Position numbers and translations under genes: made by a program. The notes beneath the pieces are model-generated. The model saw only the letters and a program-made list of their open reading frames with translations, did not search any database and was not told the DNA's origin. This document shows positions 1 through 6,017 of a DNA stretch of 8,249 nucleotides, piece after piece. Position 1 is the first letter of the stretch, and each line of letters opens with the position of its first letter. Source of the stretch: an uncultured Opitutia bacterium (GTDB taxonomy: Bacteria > Verrucomicrobiota > Verrucomicrobiia > Opitutales > UBA953); NCBI GenBank assembly GCA_903868455.1, contig CAIPVK010000211.1, positions 1-8,249 on the forward strand, written 5' to 3'.

Positions 1-113
1 CGCACCACCGGGACGCCGGCGAGCGGCGCGAGCACCTTGTCGCCCACCGCGCCCTGCATCCGCTTGCCGGAACCGGCGGCGAGGAGCAGCAGGCGGAAGG
101 GCTGGGCGCTCAT
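1..113 (-). CDS. ispD: IspD-like nucleotidyltransferase, N-terminal fragment (3' end outside window)
   Basis: Only the first 37 codons are present; the gene runs off the left edge. The fragment begins MSAQPFRLLLLAAGSGKRM, then reads GDKVLAPLAGVPVV. The AAGSGKRM stretch (residues 12-19) followed by a lysine at about residue 26 and a 'L.G.PV' strand is the nucleotide-binding start of the sugar-phosphate/IspD nucleotidyltransferase fold. In IspD, 2-C-methyl-D-erythritol 4-phosphate cytidylyltransferase, this part binds CTP in the non-mevalonate isoprenoid pathway in the cytoplasm. The ATG overlaps the pyrF stop as ATGA (110-113), so translation is probably coupled to pyrF, and the last gene of the visible operon is this one. 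A different member of the superfamily (MobA-like or another NTP transferase) cannot be excluded from so short a piece, but the spacing of the lysine after the glycine-rich loop fits IspD best. Confidence 0.65.
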   Translation of the reverse strand, partial: MSAQPFRLLLLAAGSGKRMQGAVGDKVLAPLAGVPVV

Positions 114-814
114 GCGACCTCGCCGATCTCGCGGCGGATGCGGAGCGTCATGGCGGCGGGATCCTTGTCCTTTAGGATGGGCCGGCCGACCACGATGGCG
201 GAGGCGCCCGCGGCGGCGGCTTGGGCGGGTGTCATGACGCGGCTCTGGTCGTCGCCCTTGGCGTCGGGGTAGCGGATGCCGGGTGTCACGAGGAAGGGCT
301 TGGCGCCGAGCGCGGAGCGGAGCACGGGGAGCTCGAGCGGGGAGCAGACGAGGCCGTCGATGCCGGCGGCCGTCGCCATCGTGCCGAGCAGTCGGACCTG
401 GTCCTCGGCCGAGCGCGAGACCCCGACGGCGCCGAGCTGGGCCTGGTCCATCGAGGTGAGGACCGTGACGCCGAGCAGCCGGCAGGCGGGCAGGGCGTCG
501 CGCGCGGCCTCGGCGGCGCGGGCGAGCATCTCGGGTCCGCCGGACGCGTGGAGGGTGAGGAGCGAGCAGGGGCGGCCGCGGAGGCTCTTGATGGCCGAGG
601 CGACGGTGTTGGGGATGTCGTGGAGCTTGAGGTCCAGGAAGACCTCGAAGCCGAGCGCGGCGAAGTCGTCGACGATTCCCGGGCCGTGGCGGGTGAAGAG
701 CTGGAGACCGAGCTTCACCCAGCGCAGGTTGCCCGCGAGGGGCTTGGCGAGGGCGAGGGCCTCGTCGCGGGTCTCGACGTCGAGGGCGAGGATCAGGCGG
801 CAACCGGCGGACAT
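110..814 (-). CDS. pyrF: orotidine 5'-phosphate decarboxylase
   Basis: Cytoplasmic enzyme of the last step of de novo UMP synthesis: it decarboxylates OMP to UMP. The 234-aa product has the usual length and the TIM-barrel landmarks of the short bacterial (group I) PyrF. ILALDV near the N-terminus carries Asp12, KLGLQLF carries Lys34, and LDLKLHDIPNT carries the catalytic Asp61-x-Lys63-x-x-Asp66 array. TLHASGG contains His89, TPGIR contains Arg181 of the phosphate site, and IVVGRPI contains Gly210-Arg211. I chose the ATG at 814 because family members start a few residues before the first beta strand. An in-frame TTG at 865 would add 17 residues (251 aa) and would overlap the upstream stop, so it remains possible. 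An AGGGG lies almost against the 814 ATG, closer than an ideal Shine-Dalgarno. The gene lies 47 bp after the YhcH-family gene and overlaps the ispD-like start by four bases. Confidence 0.95.
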   Translation of the reverse strand: MSAGCRLILALDVETRDEALALAKPLAGNLRWVKLGLQLFTRHGPGIVDDFAALGFEVFLDLKLHDIPNTVASAIKSLRGRPCSLLTLHASGGPEMLARAAEAARDALPACRLLGVTVLTSMDQAQLGAVGVSRSAEDQVRLLGTMATAAGIDGLVCSPLELPVLRSALGAKPFLVTPGIRYPDAKGDDQSRVMTPAQAAAAGASAIVVGRPILKDKDPAAMTLRIRREIGEVA

Positions 815-861
815 ACCCCTAGCAAGCGGCTCGGTGCCCGGTTCGCCAGCCAAATGGCGAC

Positions 862-1323
862 TCAAGCCGGCCAGCGGAACTTGACCACGACCTTGACCAC
901 GTCGCAGGGGCCGGACTCGGCCATGACGCCGGGCTGGTGGGCCTCGCCGGGGAGGAGGATCGCGAAGCGCCCCGGCGTGAGGCGGATGGCCGGGCCGGGC
1001 GAGGGATGCGGCCCGTATTTCTCGGTGTCCTTGGCCGGGTCGTAGGGGCGGGTGACGGTCAGCCCGTCGAGCAGGCCGTAGCCGCAGAGCTCCTCGCCCG
1101 CGAGCAGCAGCTGGATGTCGCCGTGCAACCGGTGCGCCTCCCAGGCCTTGTCGGCCGAGGGCGCCGTGCGGTACCGGTCGATGCCCCCGACGACGCCGTC
1201 GGCGAGCGGAAACTTGCCCGAGGGGGCGTCGGGGCGGAGCGACTCGATCCAGGCGAAGGCCGCGGGGAACCCCGGATGGTCGGGCGCGAAGAGGCGCCAG
1301 TGGGCGAGCTCGCCGAAGATCAT
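862..1323 (-). CDS. YhcH/YjgK/YiaL family protein (DUF386)
   Basis: A 153-aa protein that I assign to the YhcH/YjgK/YiaL (EbgC, TabA, NanQ) family of single-domain cupin-like beta barrels. The visible family landmarks are the segment WEAHRLHGDIQLLLAGEE (residues 61-78), with Glu62, His64, His67, Asp69 and Gln71; ILLPGEAHQPGV (122-133) with His129; and the C-terminal VVKVVVKF strand with Lys144 and Lys148. Family members are often metal-binding and have been linked to sugar metabolism (sialic acid anomers, the small subunit of evolved beta-galactosidase) or to biofilm regulation, but the substrate varies and cannot be read here. Length matches the family. It overlaps the upstream nusG-like gene by ATGA (1320-1323) and has no visible Shine-Dalgarno, so coupling to that gene is likely. 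None of its neighbours is a sugar-catabolism gene, so its role in this operon is unclear. Confidence 0.88.
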   Translation of the reverse strand: MIFGELAHWRLFAPDHPGFPAAFAWIESLRPDAPSGKFPLADGVVGGIDRYRTAPSADKAWEAHRLHGDIQLLLAGEELCGYGLLDGLTVTRPYDPAKDTEKYGPHPSPGPAIRLTPGRFAILLPGEAHQPGVMAESGPCDVVKVVVKFRWPA

Positions 1324-1844
1324 CCGTCGGAAGGGGCCGGGCCCACGTCGTCGGCCGAGAGCTCGACCACCTGGTCGGCCCCCAGCAGCTGGAGGAGGAG
1401 GGCGACGCGGCGCGAGGGTTCGACCAGGCGGAGAACCTCGCCCTGCTCGCCCTCGAAGATGCCGCGCAGCACGCGCACGCGCTCGCCGGGGACGGGCAGG
1501 GGCTCCACGGCGTCGAGGACGCCGCCGGGGCCGACCGCGCGGAGCTCCTCGATCACCTTGGCCTCGACCGGGACGGCCTTGCCCGAGCGGCGCACGAGAT
1601 GCAGGACGCCGCGGGTGTGGTGGACGGGGCCGGAGAGCTCGGCGGGGTCGAAGGCGGCGAAGATGTAGCCCGGGAAGAGCGGCTCCACGACCTCGCGGGG
1701 GCCGTCCTTGCCGCGTCGGCGGCGACGCACGCGGGGGAAGAGGAGCTCGAGGCCCTCGAGTCCCGCCAGCTGGCCGGCGGCGACGGCTTCCTGACGCGGC
1801 TTGCAGCGGACGCAGAACCAGCCGGTGGGGGCCGCCTCGCTCAT
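1320..1844 (-). CDS. NusG/RfaH-like transcription antitermination paralogue
   Basis: A 174-aa protein with the two-domain plan of NusG. The N-terminal NGN domain spans about residues 8-102: WFCVRCKPRQE opens it, and EPLFPGYIFAAFD (54-66) is the hallmark strand, followed by RGVLHLVRR. A basic stretch of seven Arg/Lys residues (38-45) lies between. A KOW motif follows at about 119-150 (PGERVRVLRGIFEGEQGEV). NGN binds the RNA polymerase clamp, so the protein should affect elongation, pausing or Rho termination. The PLFPGY form and the gene's position away from secE, rplK and rplA point to a specialised paralogue (RfaH, LoaP or UpxY type) and not to the general NusG. Cys11 and Cys14 form a CxxC-like pair (CVRC) whose meaning is unknown. 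It overlaps ccsBA by ATGA (1841-1844) and lacks a visible Shine-Dalgarno. The start is fixed by that overlap and by the NGN domain beginning at residue 8. Confidence 0.85.
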   Translation of the reverse strand: MSEAAPTGWFCVRCKPRQEAVAAGQLAGLEGLELLFPRVRRRRRGKDGPREVVEPLFPGYIFAAFDPAELSGPVHHTRGVLHLVRRSGKAVPVEAKVIEELRAVGPGGVLDAVEPLPVPGERVRVLRGIFEGEQGEVLRLVEPSRRVALLLQLLGADQVVELSADDVGPAPSDG

Positions 1845-4800
1845 GCCGGAGGCGCGGGGCGCCGCGCGGGCAGCCAGCCGAGCGCGAGGATGAGGAGCTG
1901 GCTGACGACGAAGGCCATGAGCCAGAAGAAGCCGGACTCGGTGAAGCCGTAGCTGTGCAGGCCGACGCCGAGGAGGTTGGTGCCGAACCAGGACCAGGCG
2001 GTGACGATGTTGCCGAAGACCAGCAGCTGCATCAGGCCCTCGCGGTCGACCAGCTTGCCCCAGCGGGCGTGGAGGGCGACGGCGCACCAGAGGACGATCA
2101 GAAGGGCGCCGTTCTCCTTCGGGTCCCAGCCCCAGAAGCGCCCCCAGCTCTGGTCGGCCCAGACGCCGCCGAGCATGGTGCCGACGAAGCTGGCGACGGT
2201 GGCGAAGGCGAGGACGCCGTAGGCCGCGCGGGAGAGGGCGTTGGCGGTCGACGCCTCGTAACGCGCGCTCGCGAGCCGCCCGACCAGGTGGAAGGTGGCG
2301 AGCAGGCCCGCGACGAACATCGCGGAGTAGCCGAGGGTGACGATCGTGACGTGGGTCGAGAGCCAGAAGTTGGAGTCGAGCACGGCGCGCATCGCCTCCA
2401 GCGCGTCCTCCCCGGCCAGCGCCATGTTGTGCGCGAGGATGAGCGAGCCGAAGCCCGCCGCGCAGGCGCTCGCGGTGCCGAGGCCGTTGCGCCACGCGCG
2501 CTCGAGGAGCAGGCCGATGAGGACGCCGCCCCAGGCGACGAACAGGGTCGAGCCGTAGAGGTTGGTCACGGGCGCGTAGCCGTGCAGCCACATGCGGAAC
2601 AGGATGGCGGCGCTGTGCAGGGCGAAGGTCGCCCACGCGAGGCGCGTGGCCCAGGCGCGGAGCCCGTCCTTCCCGGTGAGCCAGTGGGCGAGGACGAGGA
2701 GCAGGAGGACGAGGTAGGCGACGAGGGCCTTGTAGAAGGGCTCGGCGCGGATGAACGCGGCCTCGCCGGCGACCTTGGCGTCGTGAGAGCCACCGAGCTG
2801 GGCGGCGAGCAGCCGGAGCTCGCGGGCCGCGCCGAGGTCGTCGCCGACGCGCCAGGCCTGGGCGAGGCGGGCGTAGCCCGGGACGACGTCGGGCGTGTCG
2901 AGCGGCTTGCCCTCGGCGACCTCCAGGAGGGCCTCGCCGAGGTTCGTCCAGCGCTCGGCTCCCCCGCGGGGGAAGAGACCCACCGTGCCCTCGCGCGCCA
3001 TGTCTTGGTAGCGCTTGAGCAGGGATTGCAGGGTCGATTGGAGCTCCTCGGGCAGCTTGGCCGAGCCGGCGGCGCGGGACTTGGCGAGCTCCTCGGCGGC
3101 GGTGCGCAGGTAGGCGTGCCAGGCGAGGTACTCGCGCAGGGGCTCGACCTCCGGCGGGAGGTCGGGAGGCGCGAAGGCGAGGCTCACCGCGGCGTAGGCG
3201 CGCGCGGAGGCCTCGAGATTGAGCAGGGCCCGCTCGCCGGCGTCGCGCTCGCCCTGGGCGTGGGCGCGGGCCGCCTCGGCGGCCTTGCTGATCGGGTCGA
3301 TGGCGACGACGAGCTCCTCCCAGCTGTAGAACTTGTTCTCGCCCTGGGCGCGGCCGAGCAGGCCGTGCAGGTCGGCGTGGTCGACGCGGAAGACGCGGAG
3401 GTGGCGGGCGACCCACGGGCGGAAGGCGACCTCGGCGAGCCACTCGTCGGCGGGCAGGGAGCCGCCCTCGAGTCGCAGGGGGCGCCGCTCGAGCGAGGCG
3501 AGCGCGGCCTCGGGCACGGCGGGGAGACGGGCGGCGACGAGCGCCTTGTCGGCATCGGTCCACGCGGACCTCGGCTTCCCGAAGATCACGCGGTCGGTGT
3601 CGTCGAGCGCCAGGGCGCGGCGCCCGCGCAGCTGGACCATCGTCTGGGTGGCGAGGCGCTCGATCGGGATGACGCGGCCGTTGAACTGGACGGGAAGCTC
3701 GCCGAAGGCGCGGGCCAGCCCGGCGCGGGCCTCGGCGTCCGCGCCCGAGGCGGCGTCGGCCTGCGCGAGGGCGTCGGCGGGCAGGAGGCACGCGACGAGG
3801 AGCGCCGCGGCGAGCTTGGCGGAGGCGGCGGCGCGGCCGCGCAGGAAGCGGACGAGCGAGATGCCGAAGTGGAGGACGAGGCCGAGCGACATCACCAGGA
3901 CGGCGACGTAGGGGACCCAGGCGGCCGGGTTGCGGACGACCTGCAGGACGGACATCGGCTTGCCGTCGCTCTGCCCGAAGCTCGACTGGTAGAAGGTGAG
4001 GCCGCCGTGGCGGAGGGGCTCGTTCATCGAGATGACGTGGCCGCGGGCGAGCCCGCCCTCGCGCAGGACGACGTCGCTCGAGAACCGCCGCGGGATCTCC
4101 GTCCCCGGGTGGCGCTCATGGGTGAACTTCCGCAGCTCGAGGGAGAAGGGCAGGTACGTGCGCTCGCGGCGCAGGGCGACCTCGTAGGGGCGGCCGCCGA
4201 GGGTCACGCGCTGGGGCGGGAAGTTCTCGTGCAGCAGGAGCGAGACGGCGAGGTCGACCGGCTCGCCGCCGGCGACCGAGAGGCGGACGAGGGCCGAGGG
4301 GTTGTTGGGGCGGTTGTCGTCGAAGGACTCGGCGAGCGGGAACCAGCCCATCGGCGAGGAGGCGGCGATCCCGGCCGGGCGCTCGAGGCCGAGCGGGCTC
4401 AGCTCGGGCGCCTGGGAGAGCGGGCGGAGGACGGCGTTGGGGTGGAAGGCGCGGACCGTGACGGCCACCTCGCCGGCGCGGCCGGCCTTGGCCTCGAGGC
4501 GGCCCTCGCGCAGGAGCGCGTCGGGGATGACGGTCACGTGGTCGGACGCCGGGTCGCCGACGTCGGTGATGGCCAGCTCATGGTGGCGGAAGGCCTCGGT
4601 GAAGTCCTTGGCCTCGCCCTCGGCGAAGGTCAGCGCCGACTCGTGCTGCAGGCGCGCGATGGCGAAGCCGCCGACGAGCAGGAGCAGGAGGCCGCCGTGG
4701 ATGAGCGAGATCCCGAGACGCGCCCAGCCCGGGCGATGGTGGCGGAAATGGGCCGCGACGAGGTTGGCGCAGAGGAGCGTGCCGAGCAGGAAGCCGCCGG

Positions 4801-4993
4801 GCAGGGGGAACTTGGCCGGCGCGGATTCGGCGAGCGGGTAGAGGACGAGCCACGACTCGAAGTAGGCGTCCTGGATATGCCAGACGCCCCAGCTGACCTG
4901 CTCGAGCGTGGCGAGGAAGACGACGAGGATGGAGGCGACCAGCAGGCCGATCGTCAGGCGCAGCGAGGCGAGGGTGTCGAGGAGGCGGCGCAT
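1841..4993 (-). CDS. ccsBA: fused CcsBA (ResB-ResC) cytochrome c biogenesis protein with large extra domain
   Basis: A 1050-aa membrane protein of system II cytochrome c maturation, which exports heme and attaches it to apocytochrome c CXXCH motifs outside the membrane. Residues 1-385 are ResB/CcsB-like: helices at about 12-29, 66-84 and 93-113, an extracytoplasmic domain at 114-357, then a helix at 359-380. Residues 755-1040 are CcsA/ResC-like, with about eight helices and the WWD heme-binding loop at 945-960 (WADQSWGRFWGWDPKE). Candidate heme-ligand histidines are His99, His793, His881 and His1013, placed like the four essential histidines of CcsBA. Between the halves lies a hydrophobic segment ending in ALA (392-410) and a polar region of about 345 residues (411-754) beginning near PVQFNGRVIPIERLA. 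I recall similar domains in Bacteroidota and Planctomycetota/Verrucomicrobiota homologues. The start follows the upstream lipoprotein stop by one base, with no clear Shine-Dalgarno. No frameshift is seen. Confidence 0.93.
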   Translation of the reverse strand: MRRLLDTLASLRLTIGLLVASILVVFLATLEQVSWGVWHIQDAYFESWLVLYPLAESAPAKFPLPGGFLLGTLLCANLVAAHFRHHRPGWARLGISLIHGGLLLLLVGGFAIARLQHESALTFAEGEAKDFTEAFRHHELAITDVGDPASDHVTVIPDALLREGRLEAKAGRAGEVAVTVRAFHPNAVLRPLSQAPELSPLGLERPAGIAASSPMGWFPLAESFDDNRPNNPSALVRLSVAGGEPVDLAVSLLLHENFPPQRVTLGGRPYEVALRRERTYLPFSLELRKFTHERHPGTEIPRRFSSDVVLREGGLARGHVISMNEPLRHGGLTFYQSSFGQSDGKPMSVLQVVRNPAAWVPYVAVLVMSLGLVLHFGISLVRFLRGRAAASAKLAAALLVACLLPADALAQADAASGADAEARAGLARAFGELPVQFNGRVIPIERLATQTMVQLRGRRALALDDTDRVIFGKPRSAWTDADKALVAARLPAVPEAALASLERRPLRLEGGSLPADEWLAEVAFRPWVARHLRVFRVDHADLHGLLGRAQGENKFYSWEELVVAIDPISKAAEAARAHAQGERDAGERALLNLEASARAYAAVSLAFAPPDLPPEVEPLREYLAWHAYLRTAAEELAKSRAAGSAKLPEELQSTLQSLLKRYQDMAREGTVGLFPRGGAERWTNLGEALLEVAEGKPLDTPDVVPGYARLAQAWRVGDDLGAARELRLLAAQLGGSHDAKVAGEAAFIRAEPFYKALVAYLVLLLLVLAHWLTGKDGLRAWATRLAWATFALHSAAILFRMWLHGYAPVTNLYGSTLFVAWGGVLIGLLLERAWRNGLGTASACAAGFGSLILAHNMALAGEDALEAMRAVLDSNFWLSTHVTIVTLGYSAMFVAGLLATFHLVGRLASARYEASTANALSRAAYGVLAFATVASFVGTMLGGVWADQSWGRFWGWDPKENGALLIVLWCAVALHARWGKLVDREGLMQLLVFGNIVTAWSWFGTNLLGVGLHSYGFTESGFFWLMAFVVSQLLILALGWLPARRPAPPA

Positions 4994-4994
4994 C

Positions 4995-5576
4995 TCAGGG
5001 CAGGCGCGTGGCGGCGGCGAAGGCGAGGAGATCCTTGCGAGCCGCCTCGACGGCGGCGGCGTCTCCGGTCAGCTTGAGGAACCAGGTGACGCCGTCCTTG
5101 GCCGCGAGGATCGCCGCGGTCGCCTTGGCGCCGTCGGCCGAGCGGAGGTCGACGATCTCGCCCTGCGCCTCGCCCACCTTGGCGAGGCTGATGGCATCGT
5201 AGGCCTCCGCGGTCGCCGGGGGCAGACCGAGCTGGCCGCGCCAGCGGTTGATATTGGCCATGCGCCCGCCGACGTCGCCGGGGAAGGCGGTGACGGCGAG
5301 CTCGGCCGTGCCGCCCGCGGCGACGACCTTCCACGAGCCCTTGCGCATGGCGCCGGGATCCTGGGCGGTCCATCCCGCGGGCGCGGCGGGGAAGACGGGG
5401 GAGCCGATGGCGCCGGCCTGGGCGAGGAGCGCGGGGTTGGCGGGCATCGCAGGGCCGGCGGCGGGGACGGGGGCCGCGGGCTGGGCCGTCTTGGCCACCG
5501 TGTAGGAACGGACCTTCGGCTCGGGTTCGCAGCCGGCGAGGCCGAGGACCAGGACGCAGGCAAGGGCGCGGTTCAT
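4995..5576 (-). CDS. predicted lipoprotein, possible cytochrome c maturation partner
   Basis: A 193-aa protein with a lipoprotein signal: positive start (MNR), hydrophobic run (ALACVLVLG) and lipobox LAGC with Cys16 as the probable lipidation site. A Pro/Ala-rich linker (about residues 17-70) leads to a compact domain at about 75-193. That domain contains AVTAFPGDVGG (95-104), ANINRWRGQLGLPP (107-120) and a beta-rich end with GVTWFLKLTGD (162-172). I have the impression of seeing this FPG-x-x-GG followed by N-x-NRWR-x-Q-x-GL pattern in proteins encoded beside ccsBA in Verrucomicrobiota and Planctomycetota, but I cannot name a family. It is the first gene of the operon and stops one base before ccsBA, so a role on the outer face of the membrane in cytochrome assembly or redox is plausible but inferred. 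The start is supported by an AAGGGTGA stretch just upstream and by the signal peptide starting directly at the ATG. Confidence 0.85.
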   Translation of the reverse strand: MNRALACVLVLGLAGCEPEPKVRSYTVAKTAQPAAPVPAAGPAMPANPALLAQAGAIGSPVFPAAPAGWTAQDPGAMRKGSWKVVAAGGTAELAVTAFPGDVGGRMANINRWRGQLGLPPATAEAYDAISLAKVGEAQGEIVDLRSADGAKATAAILAAKDGVTWFLKLTGDAAAVEAARKDLLAFAAATRLP

Positions 5577-5583
5577 GTCACCC

Positions 5584-5613
5584 TTTAGAAAGCCCGTTGG
5601 CGGGGAGGTTCAA
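5584..5613 (-). promoter_or_regulatory. possible sigma-70 promoter of the lipoprotein-ccsBA operon
   Basis: On the minus strand TTGAAC (plus 5608-5613) and TCTAAA (plus 5584-5589) are separated by 18 bases. Each matches four of six consensus positions of a sigma-70 promoter. The predicted start of transcription would fall at or within a few bases of the ATG at 5576, giving a nearly leaderless mRNA. The same stretch reads AAGGGTGA just before the ATG and could instead be a Shine-Dalgarno, which would exclude this promoter placement. Another promoter further upstream in the intergenic region is equally possible. Confidence 0.3.
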
Positions 5614-5663
5614 CCGTGGACTCGAGAAAAGGGCGGATAGGGTGGGGTATAAGGAGAAGGAGA

Positions 5664-5708
5664 GGGGAATGGGGGACTAGGGGGATGGGGGACTGGCGGG
5701 ATGGGGGG
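5664..5708 (+). repeat. G-run array, potential G-quadruplex (first)
   Basis: Runs of four to six G at 5664-5667, 5671-5675, 5680-5684, 5687-5691 and 5703-5708, with a GGG at 5698-5700, are separated by short spacers such as AAT, ACTA and AT. The first four runs meet the usual G-quadruplex pattern (four runs of at least three G with loops of 1-7). The phrase GGGGACTGGCGG recurs in the second array at 5791-5802, so the two arrays are copies of a degenerate repeat. Confidence 0.8.
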
Positions 5709-5711
5709 ATG

Positions 5712-5734
5712 GAGGATGACGAGGATTCCGAGGA
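5712..5734 (+). repeat. left arm of 23-bp imperfect inverted repeat
   Basis: The plus strand reads GAGGATGA-C-GAGGATT-C-CGAGGA. Its reverse complement appears at 5940-5962 with two substitutions (21 of 23 positions match). The arms are about 205 bp apart and flank the second G-run array and the hairpin. The sequence is purine-rich, so part of the match could come from shared bias, but the unbroken register over 23 bases argues for a true repeat. Confidence 0.7.
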
Positions 5735-5758
5735 ACACGACGACGACGAGGAGACGCA

Positions 5759-5815
5759 GGGGGATGGGGGATTAGGGGACTAGGGGAATAGGGGACTGGC
5801 GGAATCGGGTGGGGG
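5759..5815 (+). repeat. G-run array, potential G-quadruplex (second)
   Basis: Runs of four or five G at 5759-5763, 5766-5770, 5775-5778, 5783-5786, 5791-5794 and 5811-5815 are spaced by AT, ATTA, ACTA and AATA. It is a degenerate duplicate of the array at 5664-5708: both contain GGGGACTAGGGG and GGGGACTGGCGG. The two are separated by an A/G/C-rich stretch with one arm of the long inverted repeat and a GACGACGACGAGGAG run. Confidence 0.8.
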
Positions 5816-5847
5816 CATGGCTACGTCCATGCCCTTGGATTCTTTCA

Positions 5848-5883
5848 AGCGGTGCTAGCGGTATGAGCGGTGTTAGCGGGTCA
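5848..5883 (+). repeat. four tandem copies of a 9-bp unit (AGCGGtgyt)
   Basis: Consecutive 9-mers are AGCGGTGCT, AGCGGTATG, AGCGGTGTT and AGCGGGTCA. All begin AGCGG, and the first and third differ at one base. Nine bases is three codons but no supported gene spans it. The third and fourth units overlap one arm of the hairpin that follows. Confidence 0.8.
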
Positions 5884-5910
5884 GCTGAGGGGCCTTCGGC
5901 CCCGCTAGCA
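5871..5910. repeat. inverted repeat with inner GGGGCC/GGCCCC hairpin
   Basis: An outer stem pairs TGTTAGCGGG (5871-5880) with CCCGCTAGCA (5901-5910), ten pairs with one G-U in RNA. A competing inner stem pairs GGGGCC (5889-5894) with GGCCCC (5898-5903) around a TTC loop. TGCTAGCGG at 5853-5861 is also an exact complement of 5902-5910, so alternative folds compete. Read on the minus strand it lies about 150 bases past the ychF stop, but no T-run follows, so an intrinsic terminator is not well supported. Confidence 0.65.
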
Positions 5911-5939
5911 TATCCTCCTCATCGTCCGGCTCCTGGTCA

Positions 5940-5962
5940 TCCTCGTAATCCTCCTCATCCTC
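5940..5962 (-). repeat. right arm of 23-bp imperfect inverted repeat
   Basis: On the minus strand this reads GAGGATGA-G-GAGGATT-A-CGAGGA, matching the plus-strand arm at 5712-5734 except at two positions. The arm is embedded in a longer GAGGAT/GACGAT-type purine stretch on the minus strand (5911-5965). Confidence 0.7.
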
Positions 5963-5970
5963 GCATCCGC

Positions 5971-6012
5971 CCTTTCCAGCCCTTCCCAGCTTTTCCCAGC
6001 CTCTTTCCAGCC
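5971..6012 (+). repeat. 10-bp tandem repeat (CYTTYCCAGC)
   Basis: Successive 10-mers read CCTTTCCAGC, CCTTCCCAGC and TTTTCCCAGC, followed by a slightly shifted fourth copy (CTTTCCAGCC at 6003-6012). A 10-base period matches a helical turn and is not a coding period. It sits between the right inverted-repeat arm and the 7-bp C-run repeat. Confidence 0.8.
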
Positions 6013-6017
6013 GTTTG

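Noticed and set aside
1115..5077. A 1320-codon open frame on the plus strand opposite nusG-like and ccsBA genes
   Set aside because: Its product is Gly/Arg/Glu-rich with no domain, and it mirrors the codon bias of the real minus-strand genes. High GC commonly opens such antisense frames.
5664..5815. Regularly spaced G-run units as a CRISPR array
   Set aside because: Spacing is far too short and irregular, with no unique spacers and no cas genes.
5848..5883. AGCGGT repeats as an ops-like recruitment site for the NusG paralogue
   Set aside because: Resemblance to the RfaH ops element is limited to a few bases, and the element is on the wrong side and strand for a clear leader. No support beyond the presence of the paralogue.
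5889..5903. GGGGCC-TTC-GGCCCC hairpin as the ychF intrinsic terminator
   Set aside because: No T-run follows on the minus strand and it lies about 155 bases beyond the stop. Kept only as a repeat/hairpin.
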